DNA of 16,613 bases from JBOFLG01 sp051657745 (GTDB lineage: Bacteria; Actinomycetota; Actinomycetes; Actinomycetales; Dermatophilaceae). Where the stretch lies: positions 1 to 16,613 of the forward strand of contig JBOFLG010000126.1 of the NCBI GenBank assembly GCA_051657745.1. The letters are read 5' to 3'. The position numbers and the translations under genes are program-made. Below the pieces are notes generated by a model. It was not told the DNA's origin, searched no databases, and was given only the letters and a program-made list of their open reading frames with translations. Below, piece after piece: positions 7,707-14,239 of this stretch (position 1 is the first letter of the stretch; each line of letters begins with the position of its first letter).

Positions 7707-8519
7707 TCAGTTGACGGTGATGTGGACGTGGTCGTAGTGGTTCTGAGTCGTGCTACCACGGTCCTCCATCATTTCCCAGCTGCCGGGGATGGGGCGGTAG
7801 CGCTGACGCCAGATGAGGTACTCGACGTCGTATTTGCTGGCGTTGGCGATGACGAAGTCGGCGATGGCGTCGCCGAGCGACCGATCGCTGGTCATGATGT
7901 CGATGGCCTCGCCGGTGCCATGCTCACCCGCATTGGGGCGGAAGCCACCGACGGTGAGGCTGCCGAACTTTGCGCGAATGGCCGAGCAAAGGATCGCAGC
8001 GTTCTGGTCTACGCCGATGTCGGAGCAGTAGTTCGAGACGCCGCCGGAGTAGGTGGACGCAGAGCTACTGGGTGTGGCGCTGCCGCTCTCGGAGCCCGAC
8101 GACGAACTGGCGGGGGCGGCATCCGGCTTCGGTACGGGCTTCGGCGTGGGCTTCGGCTTGGGCTTCGGCTTGGCCACGGCCTTCACGCCGCTGACGCCGA
8201 CCTGCGCCGGAGCCACCGGCCCAGCGCCGGTTGGCGCGGTCACCGCCGCCTCAGCGACGTCCCGGCCTCGAGACCGGGAGACGGTCAGCGCCGTGACGGC
8301 GTCGCGGCCGTCGATGGCTTCAGCCTCAGGTGCGGCAAGGTCGAGGGACGCGGAATCGGCGCTGACCGGGAGCACCAGCATGGTGGCGGCGCCACCAATG
8401 ACAGCGACCCCGGCAACGGACTTGACGGCGTAGGCGGTCCTGAGCCGACGGAAACTCTGTGGCACGGTGAGAGTCGCGCGGGCGGCACGACGGCGGCCGG
8501 GTGATCGGTGTCGAGACAC
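7707..8519 (-). CDS. Secreted wall protein with zinc-peptidase-like (ARB-07466/M15-like) C-terminal domain
   Basis: The 270-residue product begins MSRHRSPGRRRAAR, has a hydrophobic export segment at about 32-54, and then an Ala/Ser-rich stretch. Positions 107-132 contain VGVSGVKAVAKPKPKPK and further Lys-Pro repeats that could span the wall. The catalytic-type domain is about 160-270. GGFRPNAGEHGTGEAIDIM at 191-209 gives His200 and Asp207 in the HxxxxxxD spacing of D-Ala-D-Ala peptidases, and YDHVHITV at 262-269 gives His264 and His266. This resembles the ARB-07466-type domain of actinobacterial wall proteins; enzymatic activity is inferred. The GTG at 8519 has no clear ribosome binding site, but its N-terminus matches that of the neighbouring NlpC/P60 protein, which supports the start. 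A terminator follows at 7652-7692. Confidence 0.8.
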   Translation of the reverse strand: MSRHRSPGRRRAARATLTVPQSFRRLRTAYAVKSVAGVAVIGGAATMLVLPVSADSASLDLAAPEAEAIDGRDAVTALTVSRSRGRDVAEAAVTAPTGAGPVAPAQVGVSGVKAVAKPKPKPKPTPKPVPKPDAAPASSSSGSESGSATPSSSASTYSGGVSNYCSDIGVDQNAAILCSAIRAKFGSLTVGGFRPNAGEHGTGEAIDIMTSDRSLGDAIADFVIANASKYDVEYLIWRQRYRPIPGSWEMMEDRGSTTQNHYDHVHITVN

Positions 8520-8582
8520 GGGGAGAGTTCACTTTCCGGGGCGGGTTACGACTCGGGCATGATCAGTGATGCGACTCGGACG

Positions 8583-8611
8583 AATGTAGCGGCCTCTGGC
8601 CCGGAAGTCAC
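8583..8611 (-). promoter_or_regulatory. Candidate promoter of the second wall-protein gene
   Basis: On the minus strand GTGACT (8606-8611) and TACATT (8583-8588) are 17 bases apart. They fit the -35 TTGAC(A) and -10 TANNNT patterns of the main actinobacterial sigma factor. Transcription would start near 8576, leaving a leader of about 57 bases before the GTG at 8519. Confidence 0.45.
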
Positions 8612-8687
8612 ATTCCGATAACAGGATCGTTCGGGTCGAGCCCGGCACCCATCGGCCCGCACGTCGGTTGACCTGGGTTGATGCGCC

Positions 8688-9386
8688 TCAGGTGCGCGCG
8701 ACGAAGACGTGCGACGAGATGTCCCGAGGCAGCGACACACTCGCTTCGGCGGCAACATCGGCCCCCACCGCCACCACCCGGGTGCCGTCGCGATGGACCC
8801 GGACCGGCCGGCCTGGCAGCAGCCCGGCCTCGGTCAGCAAGGACAGCGCCTCGGAGTCGACCTGGACTGGCTCTCCGATCCGCCGGACGACGACGGTGGC
8901 CGGCTCGTCCACGGCGACCTCGTCCAAGGTGGACAGGCCCAGGCGGAAGTCAACGACCTCACCCAACTCGCCAAGCTCGCCGAGCCCCGGGATCGGATTG
9001 CCATACGGCGATTCGCGATGGTCGGGCAGGATCGCGAGGATCTTGCGCTCCACCCGCTCCGACATCACGTGCTCCCACCGGCACGCTTCGTCGTGGACGT
9101 ACTCCCATTCCAGCCCGATGACATCGACGAGTAGCCGCTCCGCGATGCGGTGCTTTCGCATGACTCGAGTGGCCCGCTGCCGACCCTCCTCGCTGAGCTC
9201 GAGGTGCCGGTCCCCCGCGACCTGGAGCAACCCGTCCCGCTCCATCCGTGCCACAGTCTGCGACACCGTGGGACCGGAGTGCCCCAGGCGCTCAGCGATG
9301 CGGGCACGCAGCGGCGTGATGCCCTCCTCTTCGAGCTCGAAGATGGTGCGGAGGTACATCTCCGTGGTGTCGATGAGGTCGGTCAC
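8688..9386 (-). CDS. ideR: Iron-dependent repressor of the DtxR/IdeR family
   Basis: This 232-residue regulator binds Fe2+ and then DNA to repress iron uptake and set iron homeostasis. The winged-helix region at 1-70 contains DTTEMYLRTIFELEEEGITP and LRARIAERLGHSGPTVSQTV. Both metal sites are intact at the numbering of DtxR and IdeR: Met10, Cys102, Glu105 and His106 at the primary site, and His79, Glu83 and His98 at the ancillary site. GNPIPGLGELGELG at 129-142 follows, and residues ~155-225 form the SH3-like domain. The start is the GTG at 9386, with GAGGA eight bases upstream. The intact iron ligands argue against a MntR-type manganese regulator. I found no iron box in the window. It is transcribed away from the acetyltransferase gene. 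Confidence 0.94.
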   Translation of the reverse strand: MTDLIDTTEMYLRTIFELEEEGITPLRARIAERLGHSGPTVSQTVARMERDGLLQVAGDRHLELSEEGRQRATRVMRKHRIAERLLVDVIGLEWEYVHDEACRWEHVMSERVERKILAILPDHRESPYGNPIPGLGELGELGEVVDFRLGLSTLDEVAVDEPATVVVRRIGEPVQVDSEALSLLTEAGLLPGRPVRVHRDGTRVVAVGADVAAEASVSLPRDISSHVFVART

Positions 9387-9412
9387 GTGCAGTTCCTCGG
9401 GTTCACCCCCTG

Positions 9413-9418
9413 ATCCTA
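9413..9418 (-). promoter_or_regulatory. Candidate -10 box of ideR
   Basis: TAGGAT on the minus strand fits TANNNT and would give a short leader of roughly 20 bases carrying the GAGGA ribosome binding site. No convincing -35 is visible. Confidence 0.35.
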
Positions 9419-9550
9419 CGGTCGGGTGCCGACGGATCGGCCCGCGTCACCTCCCGCGCTCCGGCCGGACCCCGGCCCCGACCCCGGCGCGGGCGCCGGG
9501 AAATGCGTACTCGGATGCCGGCTACCCCCGGATCCGGCACGATCACGGCG

Positions 9551-10033
9551 ATGAGCGTCATCCTGCGCCCGGCCCGCGTCGCCGACGGCCCCATCCTGAC
9601 CGAGATGCTCGTCGCGGCCGCATGGTGGCGCCCCGACGGTCCCGACGGGACGGTCGAGAAGGTGATGAGCCAGCCCACACTCGCCCACTATGTCCAAGGG
9701 TGGCCGAGAACTGGAGACCGGGGGCTGGTCGCCGAGTCCGAGCACCCGGTGGGTGCCGTCTGGATTCGGTTCTTCGCCGCGGACGACCCCGGGTTCGGCT
9801 TCGTCGACCCCACCGTCCCGGAGTTGAGCATCGGCGTCGTCGAGAGGTACCGCGGGCAGGGCGTCGGTCGGCGCCTGCTCGTCGGGCTGATCGACGACGC
9901 CCGGCGGCACGGTGTGGAGGCGATCAGCCTCAGCGTGGAGACCGACAACCACGCACGGCACCTGTACGAGCAGGTCGGCTTTCGCACGGTCACCACCGCC
10001 GACGGGTCCGTCACGATGCTCCTCCCGCTGTGA
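9551..10033 (+). CDS. GNAT-family N-acetyltransferase
   Basis: The 160-residue protein has the whole GNAT fold. It begins MSVILRPARVADGPILTEML; motif A (acetyl-CoA pyrophosphate loop) is IGVVERYRGQGVGRRLLVGL at 94-113, and motif B follows as SLSVETDNHARHLYEQVGFR at 127-146. The acceptor substrate cannot be told from sequence. The ATG at 9551 is chosen because homology starts there; an earlier in-frame ATG at 9503 would add 16 Pro/Gly/Thr-rich residues. There is no clear ribosome binding site; CACGAT seven bases before the ATG is a weak -10-like box. It is divergent from ideR and converges on the MFS gene, with 21 bases between the stop codons. Confidence 0.88.
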   Translation: MSVILRPARVADGPILTEMLVAAAWWRPDGPDGTVEKVMSQPTLAHYVQGWPRTGDRGLVAESEHPVGAVWIRFFAADDPGFGFVDPTVPELSIGVVERYRGQGVGRRLLVGLIDDARRHGVEAISLSVETDNHARHLYEQVGFRTVTTADGSVTMLLPL

Positions 10034-10054
10034 CCGCGACGCTGACCTCCGCGA

Positions 10055-11263
10055 TCACCACGACCCCTCGGATGACGCCCGCGCCCTCGGGTCATACCCC
10101 GGCACCCAGCGGGCCAGCCAGGCTCCACCGACCAGGCTGAGGGCGCCGACGACGACGCTCGCGACCGCCACCCCCGACACCGTCGCGACCGCACCCACCA
10201 CGACCGCCGCACCGTTGTGGCCGACCAGGGAGAGCAGCCTCCACACCCCGAGAAACGCCGCCCGCCCGTCAGATGGCGCGGCATCCGCACCGAGGGTCAT
10301 CACGATGCCCGACCCGAGGCCGTTGCCGACGCCCATGAGCAGCGACACGACGGCTACCCCGGCCAGCGTGCTCGTGAGCGGCAGGACCAGCAGCCCCACA
10401 CCGAGCAGCACCGAGACCGGGACGGCGACGGCGACCCGGCCGCACCGGTCCATCACCGACCCGGCCGGGTAGAACAGCAGCACCTCGACGCCAGCGGCCG
10501 CGGCAAAGGCCAGCGAGGTCTGCGCGGGGTCGAGACCGACGTGGTCGGACCAGAGCGGCACCACGACAACGCGTGCCGAGCGGGCCAGGCCGAGGGCCAG
10601 CACGCCGACCCCGACGGTACAAAGCACCCGGCGATGGCGGCGCACCACGGCCCGCACCCGGACGCGCTCGTCCGCGATCGGCGTCGGATGCCGACGGTGG
10701 GCACCGAGATCACGAGCGAACCAGGCGAGCACCGCCGCAGCACAGCTCGCCACGACGGCCAGGCCGAACGCTGCCCGCGAACCCCACCGGTCGATGAGGA
10801 CCGAACCGAGCAGCGGGCCGATGAGCATGCCGATGCGGGTGACGCCGCCGAGGGTCGACATCGCCCGCGCTCGGACATCCACCGGTGCGGCAGCGGTGAG
10901 ATACGACTGACGGGCCAGCAGGAAGACACCGACCGTCGGCCCGGTGAGGGCGACGGCCACTGCCAGAACGGCGAGGTGGGTGGCAGCGAGGGCGAGCGCG
11001 CAGGCGGCGGCGTCGAGAAGTCCGGCAAGCACCAGCGCGCGACGCTCACCGATCCGGTCGACGACGACTCCGGCCGGTACCGCGGCGAGCAGCTCGGTGA
11101 CCGCGGCGAGGGCCACCAGAAGCGCGGCGGTGCCGACACTCGCCCCGAGCTCGAGGGCGCGGAGCGTAACGACCGGCAACACCGCACCGACTCCGACTGA
11201 CCACAGCACCGAGGGCCCGAACGCCGGCACCGCAATCCCCCGCAGCGAGAACGTGTTCTCCAC
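10055..11263 (-). CDS. MFS transporter, probable drug or metabolite exporter
   Basis: The protein has 402 residues from the GTG at 11263 and about 12 hydrophobic segments. That start is supported by AGAAGAGGA seven bases upstream, nearly a full anti-16S match. A longer frame reaching 11605 adds 114 low-complexity residues across the divergent promoter region and is rejected. The loop between TM2 and TM3 is GVVVDRIGERRALVLAGLLD, the usual MFS signature. ARQSYLTAAAPVDVRARAMS and GGVTRIGMLIGPLLGSVLID resemble TM4-TM5 motifs of drug/H+ antiporters. The second half repeats the motif as AGSVMDRCGRVAVAVPVS. Substrate is unknown. The convergent gene downstream leaves no room for a terminator hairpin. 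Confidence 0.85.
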   Translation of the reverse strand: MENTFSLRGIAVPAFGPSVLWSVGVGAVLPVVTLRALELGASVGTAALLVALAAVTELLAAVPAGVVVDRIGERRALVLAGLLDAAACALALAATHLAVLAVAVALTGPTVGVFLLARQSYLTAAAPVDVRARAMSTLGGVTRIGMLIGPLLGSVLIDRWGSRAAFGLAVVASCAAAVLAWFARDLGAHRRHPTPIADERVRVRAVVRRHRRVLCTVGVGVLALGLARSARVVVVPLWSDHVGLDPAQTSLAFAAAAGVEVLLFYPAGSVMDRCGRVAVAVPVSVLLGVGLLVLPLTSTLAGVAVVSLLMGVGNGLGSGIVMTLGADAAPSDGRAAFLGVWRLLSLVGHNGAAVVVGAVATVSGVAVASVVVGALSLVGGAWLARWVPGYDPRARASSEGSW

Positions 11264-11415
11264 CGCACCGTCCTCTTCTACCCGGCGCTGCCCGGCACCC
11301 CACCGAGACAGCGGACCAGGCCGAGACCGCCGACACCGACCCTCGACCGCGTTCTGCAACGACGTCGACATCACGGTATCGAGGCACCGCACCGCAGTGC
11401 CTCGCCCAGCCCCGG

Positions 11416-11421
11416 TAGGTT
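11416..11421 (+). promoter_or_regulatory. Candidate -10 box of a leaderless transcript
   Basis: TAGGTT fits TANNNT and is separated by exactly seven bases from the GTG at 11429. That spacing places the transcription start at the first base of the start codon. No good ribosome binding site or -35 is seen. Confidence 0.4.
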
Positions 11422-11428
11422 CCAGACC

Positions 11429-11785
11429 GTGGACATCGTCATCCCCAGGAGGTTGGGTGGCCCGCCCGAATCGGGCAACGGCGGGTGGGTGAGCGGCATG
11501 CTCACCCAGATGTTCGGAGTCCCGGTGTCCAGCGAGCCGCACGTCGTCACGGCGTGGTCGCGCGGGTCGCGCGGCCGGCGGCACCTGACCGGTACGACGC
11601 TGCACTCCCCTGGTGGCACGTTGCTGGGCCGTGCCGAGTCGGTGTGGCTCGCCATCGACCCCGCGACCTTCGGGGCCACGACGTCGCGGATGACGAACGC
11701 AGCACCAGCGACGGGGCCGGCAGCGGATTCGGTACCCGGCGGCGGCGCGTCAGTTCCAACCTCCCACCCGAGGAGCCCGCGATGA
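11429..11785 (+). CDS. Short thioesterase-like protein, apparently lacking its middle
   Basis: The 118-residue reading frame starts MDIVIPRRLGGPPESGNGGW, which matches the N-terminal signature of actinobacterial hotdog thioesterase-like proteins (RRFxGPPxSxNGG). About ten residues later it reads EPHVVTAWSRGSRGRRHLTG and then TLLGRAESVWLAIDPATFG, which corresponds to the C-terminal strands of the same family. Full-length members, as I remember them, are near 200 residues or more, so roughly 100 or more central residues seem to be absent with frame preserved. A disordered Pro/Ser/Gly tail follows from about 80. Its stop overlaps the start of the dehydrogenase gene (ATGA), showing that it is still translated as the first gene of a coupled unit. 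Catalytic function is doubtful. Confidence 0.6.
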   Translation: MDIVIPRRLGGPPESGNGGWVSGMLTQMFGVPVSSEPHVVTAWSRGSRGRRHLTGTTLHSPGGTLLGRAESVWLAIDPATFGATTSRMTNAAPATGPAADSVPGGGASVPTSHPRSPR

Positions 11786-12528
11786 CCTCACCCACGGCGG
11801 TGGTTACCGGGGCCAGCAGCGGTATCGGTGCGGCCACGGCGCAGCGGCTCGCGGCATCCGGGTTCCGGGTGGTGTGCGCGGCGCGCCGAGCCGAGCGGGT
11901 GGAGCAGCTGGCCGCCGAGATCGGTGGAGTGGCGGTGCGGTGCGATGTCACGTCGGACGCGGATGTCGCCCGGCTCGCCGAGGCGGCCGGCAGCACGGTG
12001 CACGTGCTGGTGAATAACGCCGGCGGGGCGCTCGGGCTGGAGCCGGTGGCGGCGGCCGACCTCGCGGCGTGGGAGCAGATGTATGCCACCAACGTGCTCG
12101 GCACCCTGCGGGTCACCAAGTCACTGCTCCCGGCACTGGTTGCGGCCGGCGGGCCCGGCGTGGTCGTGAACGTGGGCTCGATCGCCGGGCTGGTGGCGTA
12201 CGAGGGCGGCGGTGGGTACACCGCGGCCAAGCACGGCGTGCACGTGATGACCGAGACGTTGCGGCTCGAGCTCGTCGACCAGCCGGTGCGAGTCACCGAG
12301 ATCGCCCCGGGCATGGTGCGCACCGAGGAGTTCTCACTCACCCGTTTCGGCGGCGACCAGGAGCGCGCCGACGCCGTCTACGCCGGGGTGGCCGAGCCAC
12401 TGGTCGCCGACGACATCGCCGAGGCCATCGTCTGGATGGCGACCAGGCCGGCCCACGTGAACGTCGACCTGCTCGTGGTCAAGCCACGCGCCCAGGCCGC
12501 ACCCCACAAGGTCCACCGCACCGGATGA
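11782..12528 (+). CDS. Short-chain dehydrogenase/reductase, YdfG-like
   Basis: This 248-residue classical SDR is a cytosolic NAD(P)-dependent oxidoreductase. The nucleotide-binding TGASSGIG is at 9-16; Arg35-Arg36 after the second strand suggest NADP(H). NNAG is at 78-81. The catalytic tetrad is Asn104, Ser133, Tyr146 and Lys150, within GGGYTAAKH. The sequence APGMVRTEEFSLTRFGGD at 175-192 resembles 3-hydroxy acid or serine dehydrogenases of the YdfG type; the substrate is an inference. The ATG at 11782 has AGGAG six bases upstream and overlaps the stop of the thioesterase-like gene. The stop TGA at 12526 overlaps the ATG at 12525 of the next small gene. Confidence 0.92.
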   Translation: MTSPTAVVTGASSGIGAATAQRLAASGFRVVCAARRAERVEQLAAEIGGVAVRCDVTSDADVARLAEAAGSTVHVLVNNAGGALGLEPVAAADLAAWEQMYATNVLGTLRVTKSLLPALVAAGGPGVVVNVGSIAGLVAYEGGGGYTAAKHGVHVMTETLRLELVDQPVRVTEIAPGMVRTEEFSLTRFGGDQERADAVYAGVAEPLVADDIAEAIVWMATRPAHVNVDLLVVKPRAQAAPHKVHRTG

Positions 12529-12818
12529 CGCCGCCCGCCTCGACACCGTCGCGCTGGCCGGCCGGCTCGGCACCGAGGATGCCGCCCAAGTCCTGGTCGG
12601 TCTCGACGACTACTACGCCGACCGGTCCGCCGATGACGACTCGGTGCTGACCGTGCTGGTGCAGCGGCTCAGCGAACCCGACCCGCCGCGACCGTCGGGT
12701 GATCACGCAACTCCGCACCTACCGGGGCCTGGACGAACGATGGCACTCATGGTCGGCCGTGGTCGGTGACGCCCACGCCCTGGCCGACGCCGTCGTGGAG
12801 CAGCTCGAGCGACGATGA
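12525..12818 (+). pseudogene. Small gene with two compensating frameshifts
   Basis: The ATG at 12525 overlaps the dehydrogenase stop and the TGA at 12816 overlaps the next start, both as ATGA and in the same frame. That frame has a stop at 12648, however. Protein-like sequence runs from 12530 to about 12682 in another frame (RLDTVALAGRLGTEDAAQVL, then DDYYADRSADDDSVLTVLVQ) and returns to the first frame after about 12690 (VITQLRTYRGLDERWHSWSA, ending VEQLERR). The middle frame has no ATG, GTG or TTG at its beginning. One base missing just after the ATG and one extra C in the run at 12682-12684 would restore a ~97-residue soluble, acidic-then-basic protein. I do not recognise the family. It may be genuinely broken, or a sequencing error. 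Confidence 0.65.
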
Positions 12819-13285
12819 CCCGGATCGCGCTCCGCAACGTCGATGCCGACCCATCCGACGCGGTTGAGACCTGGCCGTACGAGGCGCTCGTGGCCGCCAT
12901 CGAACGAGGCACGATCAGCACCTGGGTGCGCATCACCAGCGCCATCGACCGCGAGCCGTGGGGTGACGTCGCCCGCCAGATCGAGGAGTACCTGAGGTAC
13001 GCATCGCCCTACGGCGTCGGGCCGTTGCTGCACCGGGCGCTCGCCCGCTCGAAAGCGCACGCCGAAGCCCGCGAGCGCGCCGAGGTGGCCGCAGAGATCG
13101 CCGATCTCATCGAGCGCACCGGACTGCCAGTGACCGACGTGGCCCGCCGGATCGGCACGTCCCGGACCCGCCTGTCGACCTACCGGTCGGGGCGCGTCAT
13201 CCCGTCCGCCACGCTTCTCGTGCGGCTGCGGGCCCTGGCCGACCGGATCGGCCATGCGCCGAGCCCGGACAAGCCAGCGGGATGA
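12815..13285 (+). CDS. Helix-turn-helix protein, XRE-like C-terminal domain
   Basis: The 156-residue protein has an N-terminal half (about 1-85) that I cannot assign, with YEALVAAIERGTISTWVRIT at 22-41 and an aromatic-rich QIEEYLRYASPYGVGPLL at about 55-72. A helix-turn-helix follows at about 92-145: ADLIERTGLPVTDVARRIGT and SRTRLSTYRSGRVIPSATLL, the usual Cro/XRE helices 1 to 4. It is translationally coupled (ATGA) to the damaged small gene before it. The pair, a ~97-residue partner followed by an HTH protein, has the layout of small regulatory or toxin-antitoxin modules, but no toxin fold is visible. It probably binds DNA at its own promoter. Confidence 0.75.
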   Translation: MTRIALRNVDADPSDAVETWPYEALVAAIERGTISTWVRITSAIDREPWGDVARQIEEYLRYASPYGVGPLLHRALARSKAHAEARERAEVAAEIADLIERTGLPVTDVARRIGTSRTRLSTYRSGRVIPSATLLVRLRALADRIGHAPSPDKPAG

Positions 13286-13411
13286 GCCGGGGACAACGAC
13301 TCGGCGGATGACGCCCACCCGCCGGCCGCTCGCACCGCCAGGCATAGCCCCGATGTCGCGTCCGCCACCGGCCGGAATCGCGTCCGCCCGCCGCCTGGGC
13401 GCGGCCGACGC

Positions 13412-14116
13412 TCACGGTTGGCGGCGAGACACCTGCCACGATGCGGGGTCGTCAAGGCCGCCGTCGCCGACGCGAGCGTAGACCAGGCGGTCGTGCAGCC
13501 GATTACGGCGCCCGGCCCACAGCTCGACCTCGTGACAGCGGATCCGATACCCGCCCCAGAACGGCGGCACCGGAACGTCATCCGCCCGCCCCTGGTCAGG
13601 GAACTCGGCTGCGCGGCGGTCGTATTCGGTCTGAAGGTCCGCCCTCGACCGAACCGGCTCGGATTGGTGGGAGGTCCAGGCCGAGATCCGCGAACCCCAC
13701 GGGCGCGAGGTGAAGTAGCGCTGCACTTCCTCGGCGTCGAGCGGCTCGGCCACCCCCCGAAACCGCACGGCCCGGAACATCGACGCCCAGGTCAGGCCGG
13801 CGGCGATCGCCGGGTTGCCGGCCAGTTCCCGCCCCTTGGCTGACGTCGTCGCCGTGAAGAACCCAGGGCCGCGTGGATCGAGCACCCGCATCAGGACCGT
13901 GCGCACATTCGGGTGTCCACCGTCATCGACGGTGGCGACCGCGAGTGCCGTCGGCTCCGGCACGTCGCCGTCGGACTCCGCGCGACGCACGGCGTCGTCC
14001 ACCCACCTCCGTACCTGGTCCAGCGGTGCGGTCGAGATCTCGGACTCGGCAACCCCGTCGCCGGTGTAGTCGATGCGACGCACGGTGGAGCGGGAGTCGC
14101 GAGCATCGGCAGCCAT
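13412..14116 (-). CDS. pdxH: Pyridoxamine/pyridoxine 5'-phosphate oxidase
   Basis: PdxH is an FMN enzyme that oxidises pyridoxamine or pyridoxine phosphate to pyridoxal phosphate. The start at 14116 gives 234 residues; family members are near 215-230. RTVLMRVLDPRGPGFFTATT at 72-91 and SAKGRELAGNP at 92-102 form the FMN-binding region. SRPWGSRISAWTSHQSEPV at 137-155 contributes to FMN and substrate contacts. The C-terminal signature VELWAGRRNRLHDR at 197-210 carries the conserved NRLHDR. The ATG at 14116 has no ribosome binding site, but TACCAT lies seven bases before it, suggesting a leaderless mRNA. An in-frame ATG at 14227 would add 37 Pro/Ala-rich residues translated from repeats and is rejected. 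It converges on the HTH gene and diverges from the NYN gene. Confidence 0.93.
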   Translation of the reverse strand: MAADARDSRSTVRRIDYTGDGVAESEISTAPLDQVRRWVDDAVRRAESDGDVPEPTALAVATVDDGGHPNVRTVLMRVLDPRGPGFFTATTSAKGRELAGNPAIAAGLTWASMFRAVRFRGVAEPLDAEEVQRYFTSRPWGSRISAWTSHQSEPVRSRADLQTEYDRRAAEFPDQGRADDVPVPPFWGGYRIRCHEVELWAGRRNRLHDRLVYARVGDGGLDDPASWQVSRRQP

Positions 14117-14239
14117 ATCGGCGATGGTACGGCCCGGCGGCATCCGGCCACCCGACCCTGGCGCTGGCTCCGACCCCGGCTCTGGCGCTGGCGCTGGCGC
14201 CAGCCGGGAGGGCCGGACCGCGGGCATAGGGTCAAGCCC
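14117..14239. promoter_or_regulatory. Divergent promoter region of pdxH and the NYN gene, with low-complexity repeats
   Basis: This 123-base region serves two divergent genes. TACCAT (minus strand, 14124-14129) is seven bases before the pdxH ATG. TAGGGT (14227-14232) is seven bases before the NYN ATG on the plus strand. Neither has a clear -35. The AGGG in the second box could also be a weak ribosome binding site. The centre (about 14156-14205) is a run of CTGGCGCTGG-type repeats. Confidence 0.4.

Noticed and set aside
9387..9550. IdeR iron box for autoregulation in the ideR-acetyltransferase gap
   Set aside because: No sequence close to the TTAGGTTAGGCTAACCTAA-type palindrome could be found.
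8668..10140. 490-codon open frame on the plus strand across ideR and the acetyltransferase
   Set aside because: It crosses two well-supported genes in a different frame or strand and has no domain.
11264..11605. 114-residue N-terminal extension of the MFS transporter
   Set aside because: A strong ribosome binding site precedes the GTG at 11263, and the extension overlaps the divergent gene.
14117..14227. Pro/Ala-rich N-terminal extension of PdxH
   Set aside because: It is translated CTGGCGCTGG-type repeat in the divergent promoter region; the family does not have it, and a -10-like box precedes the ATG at 14116.
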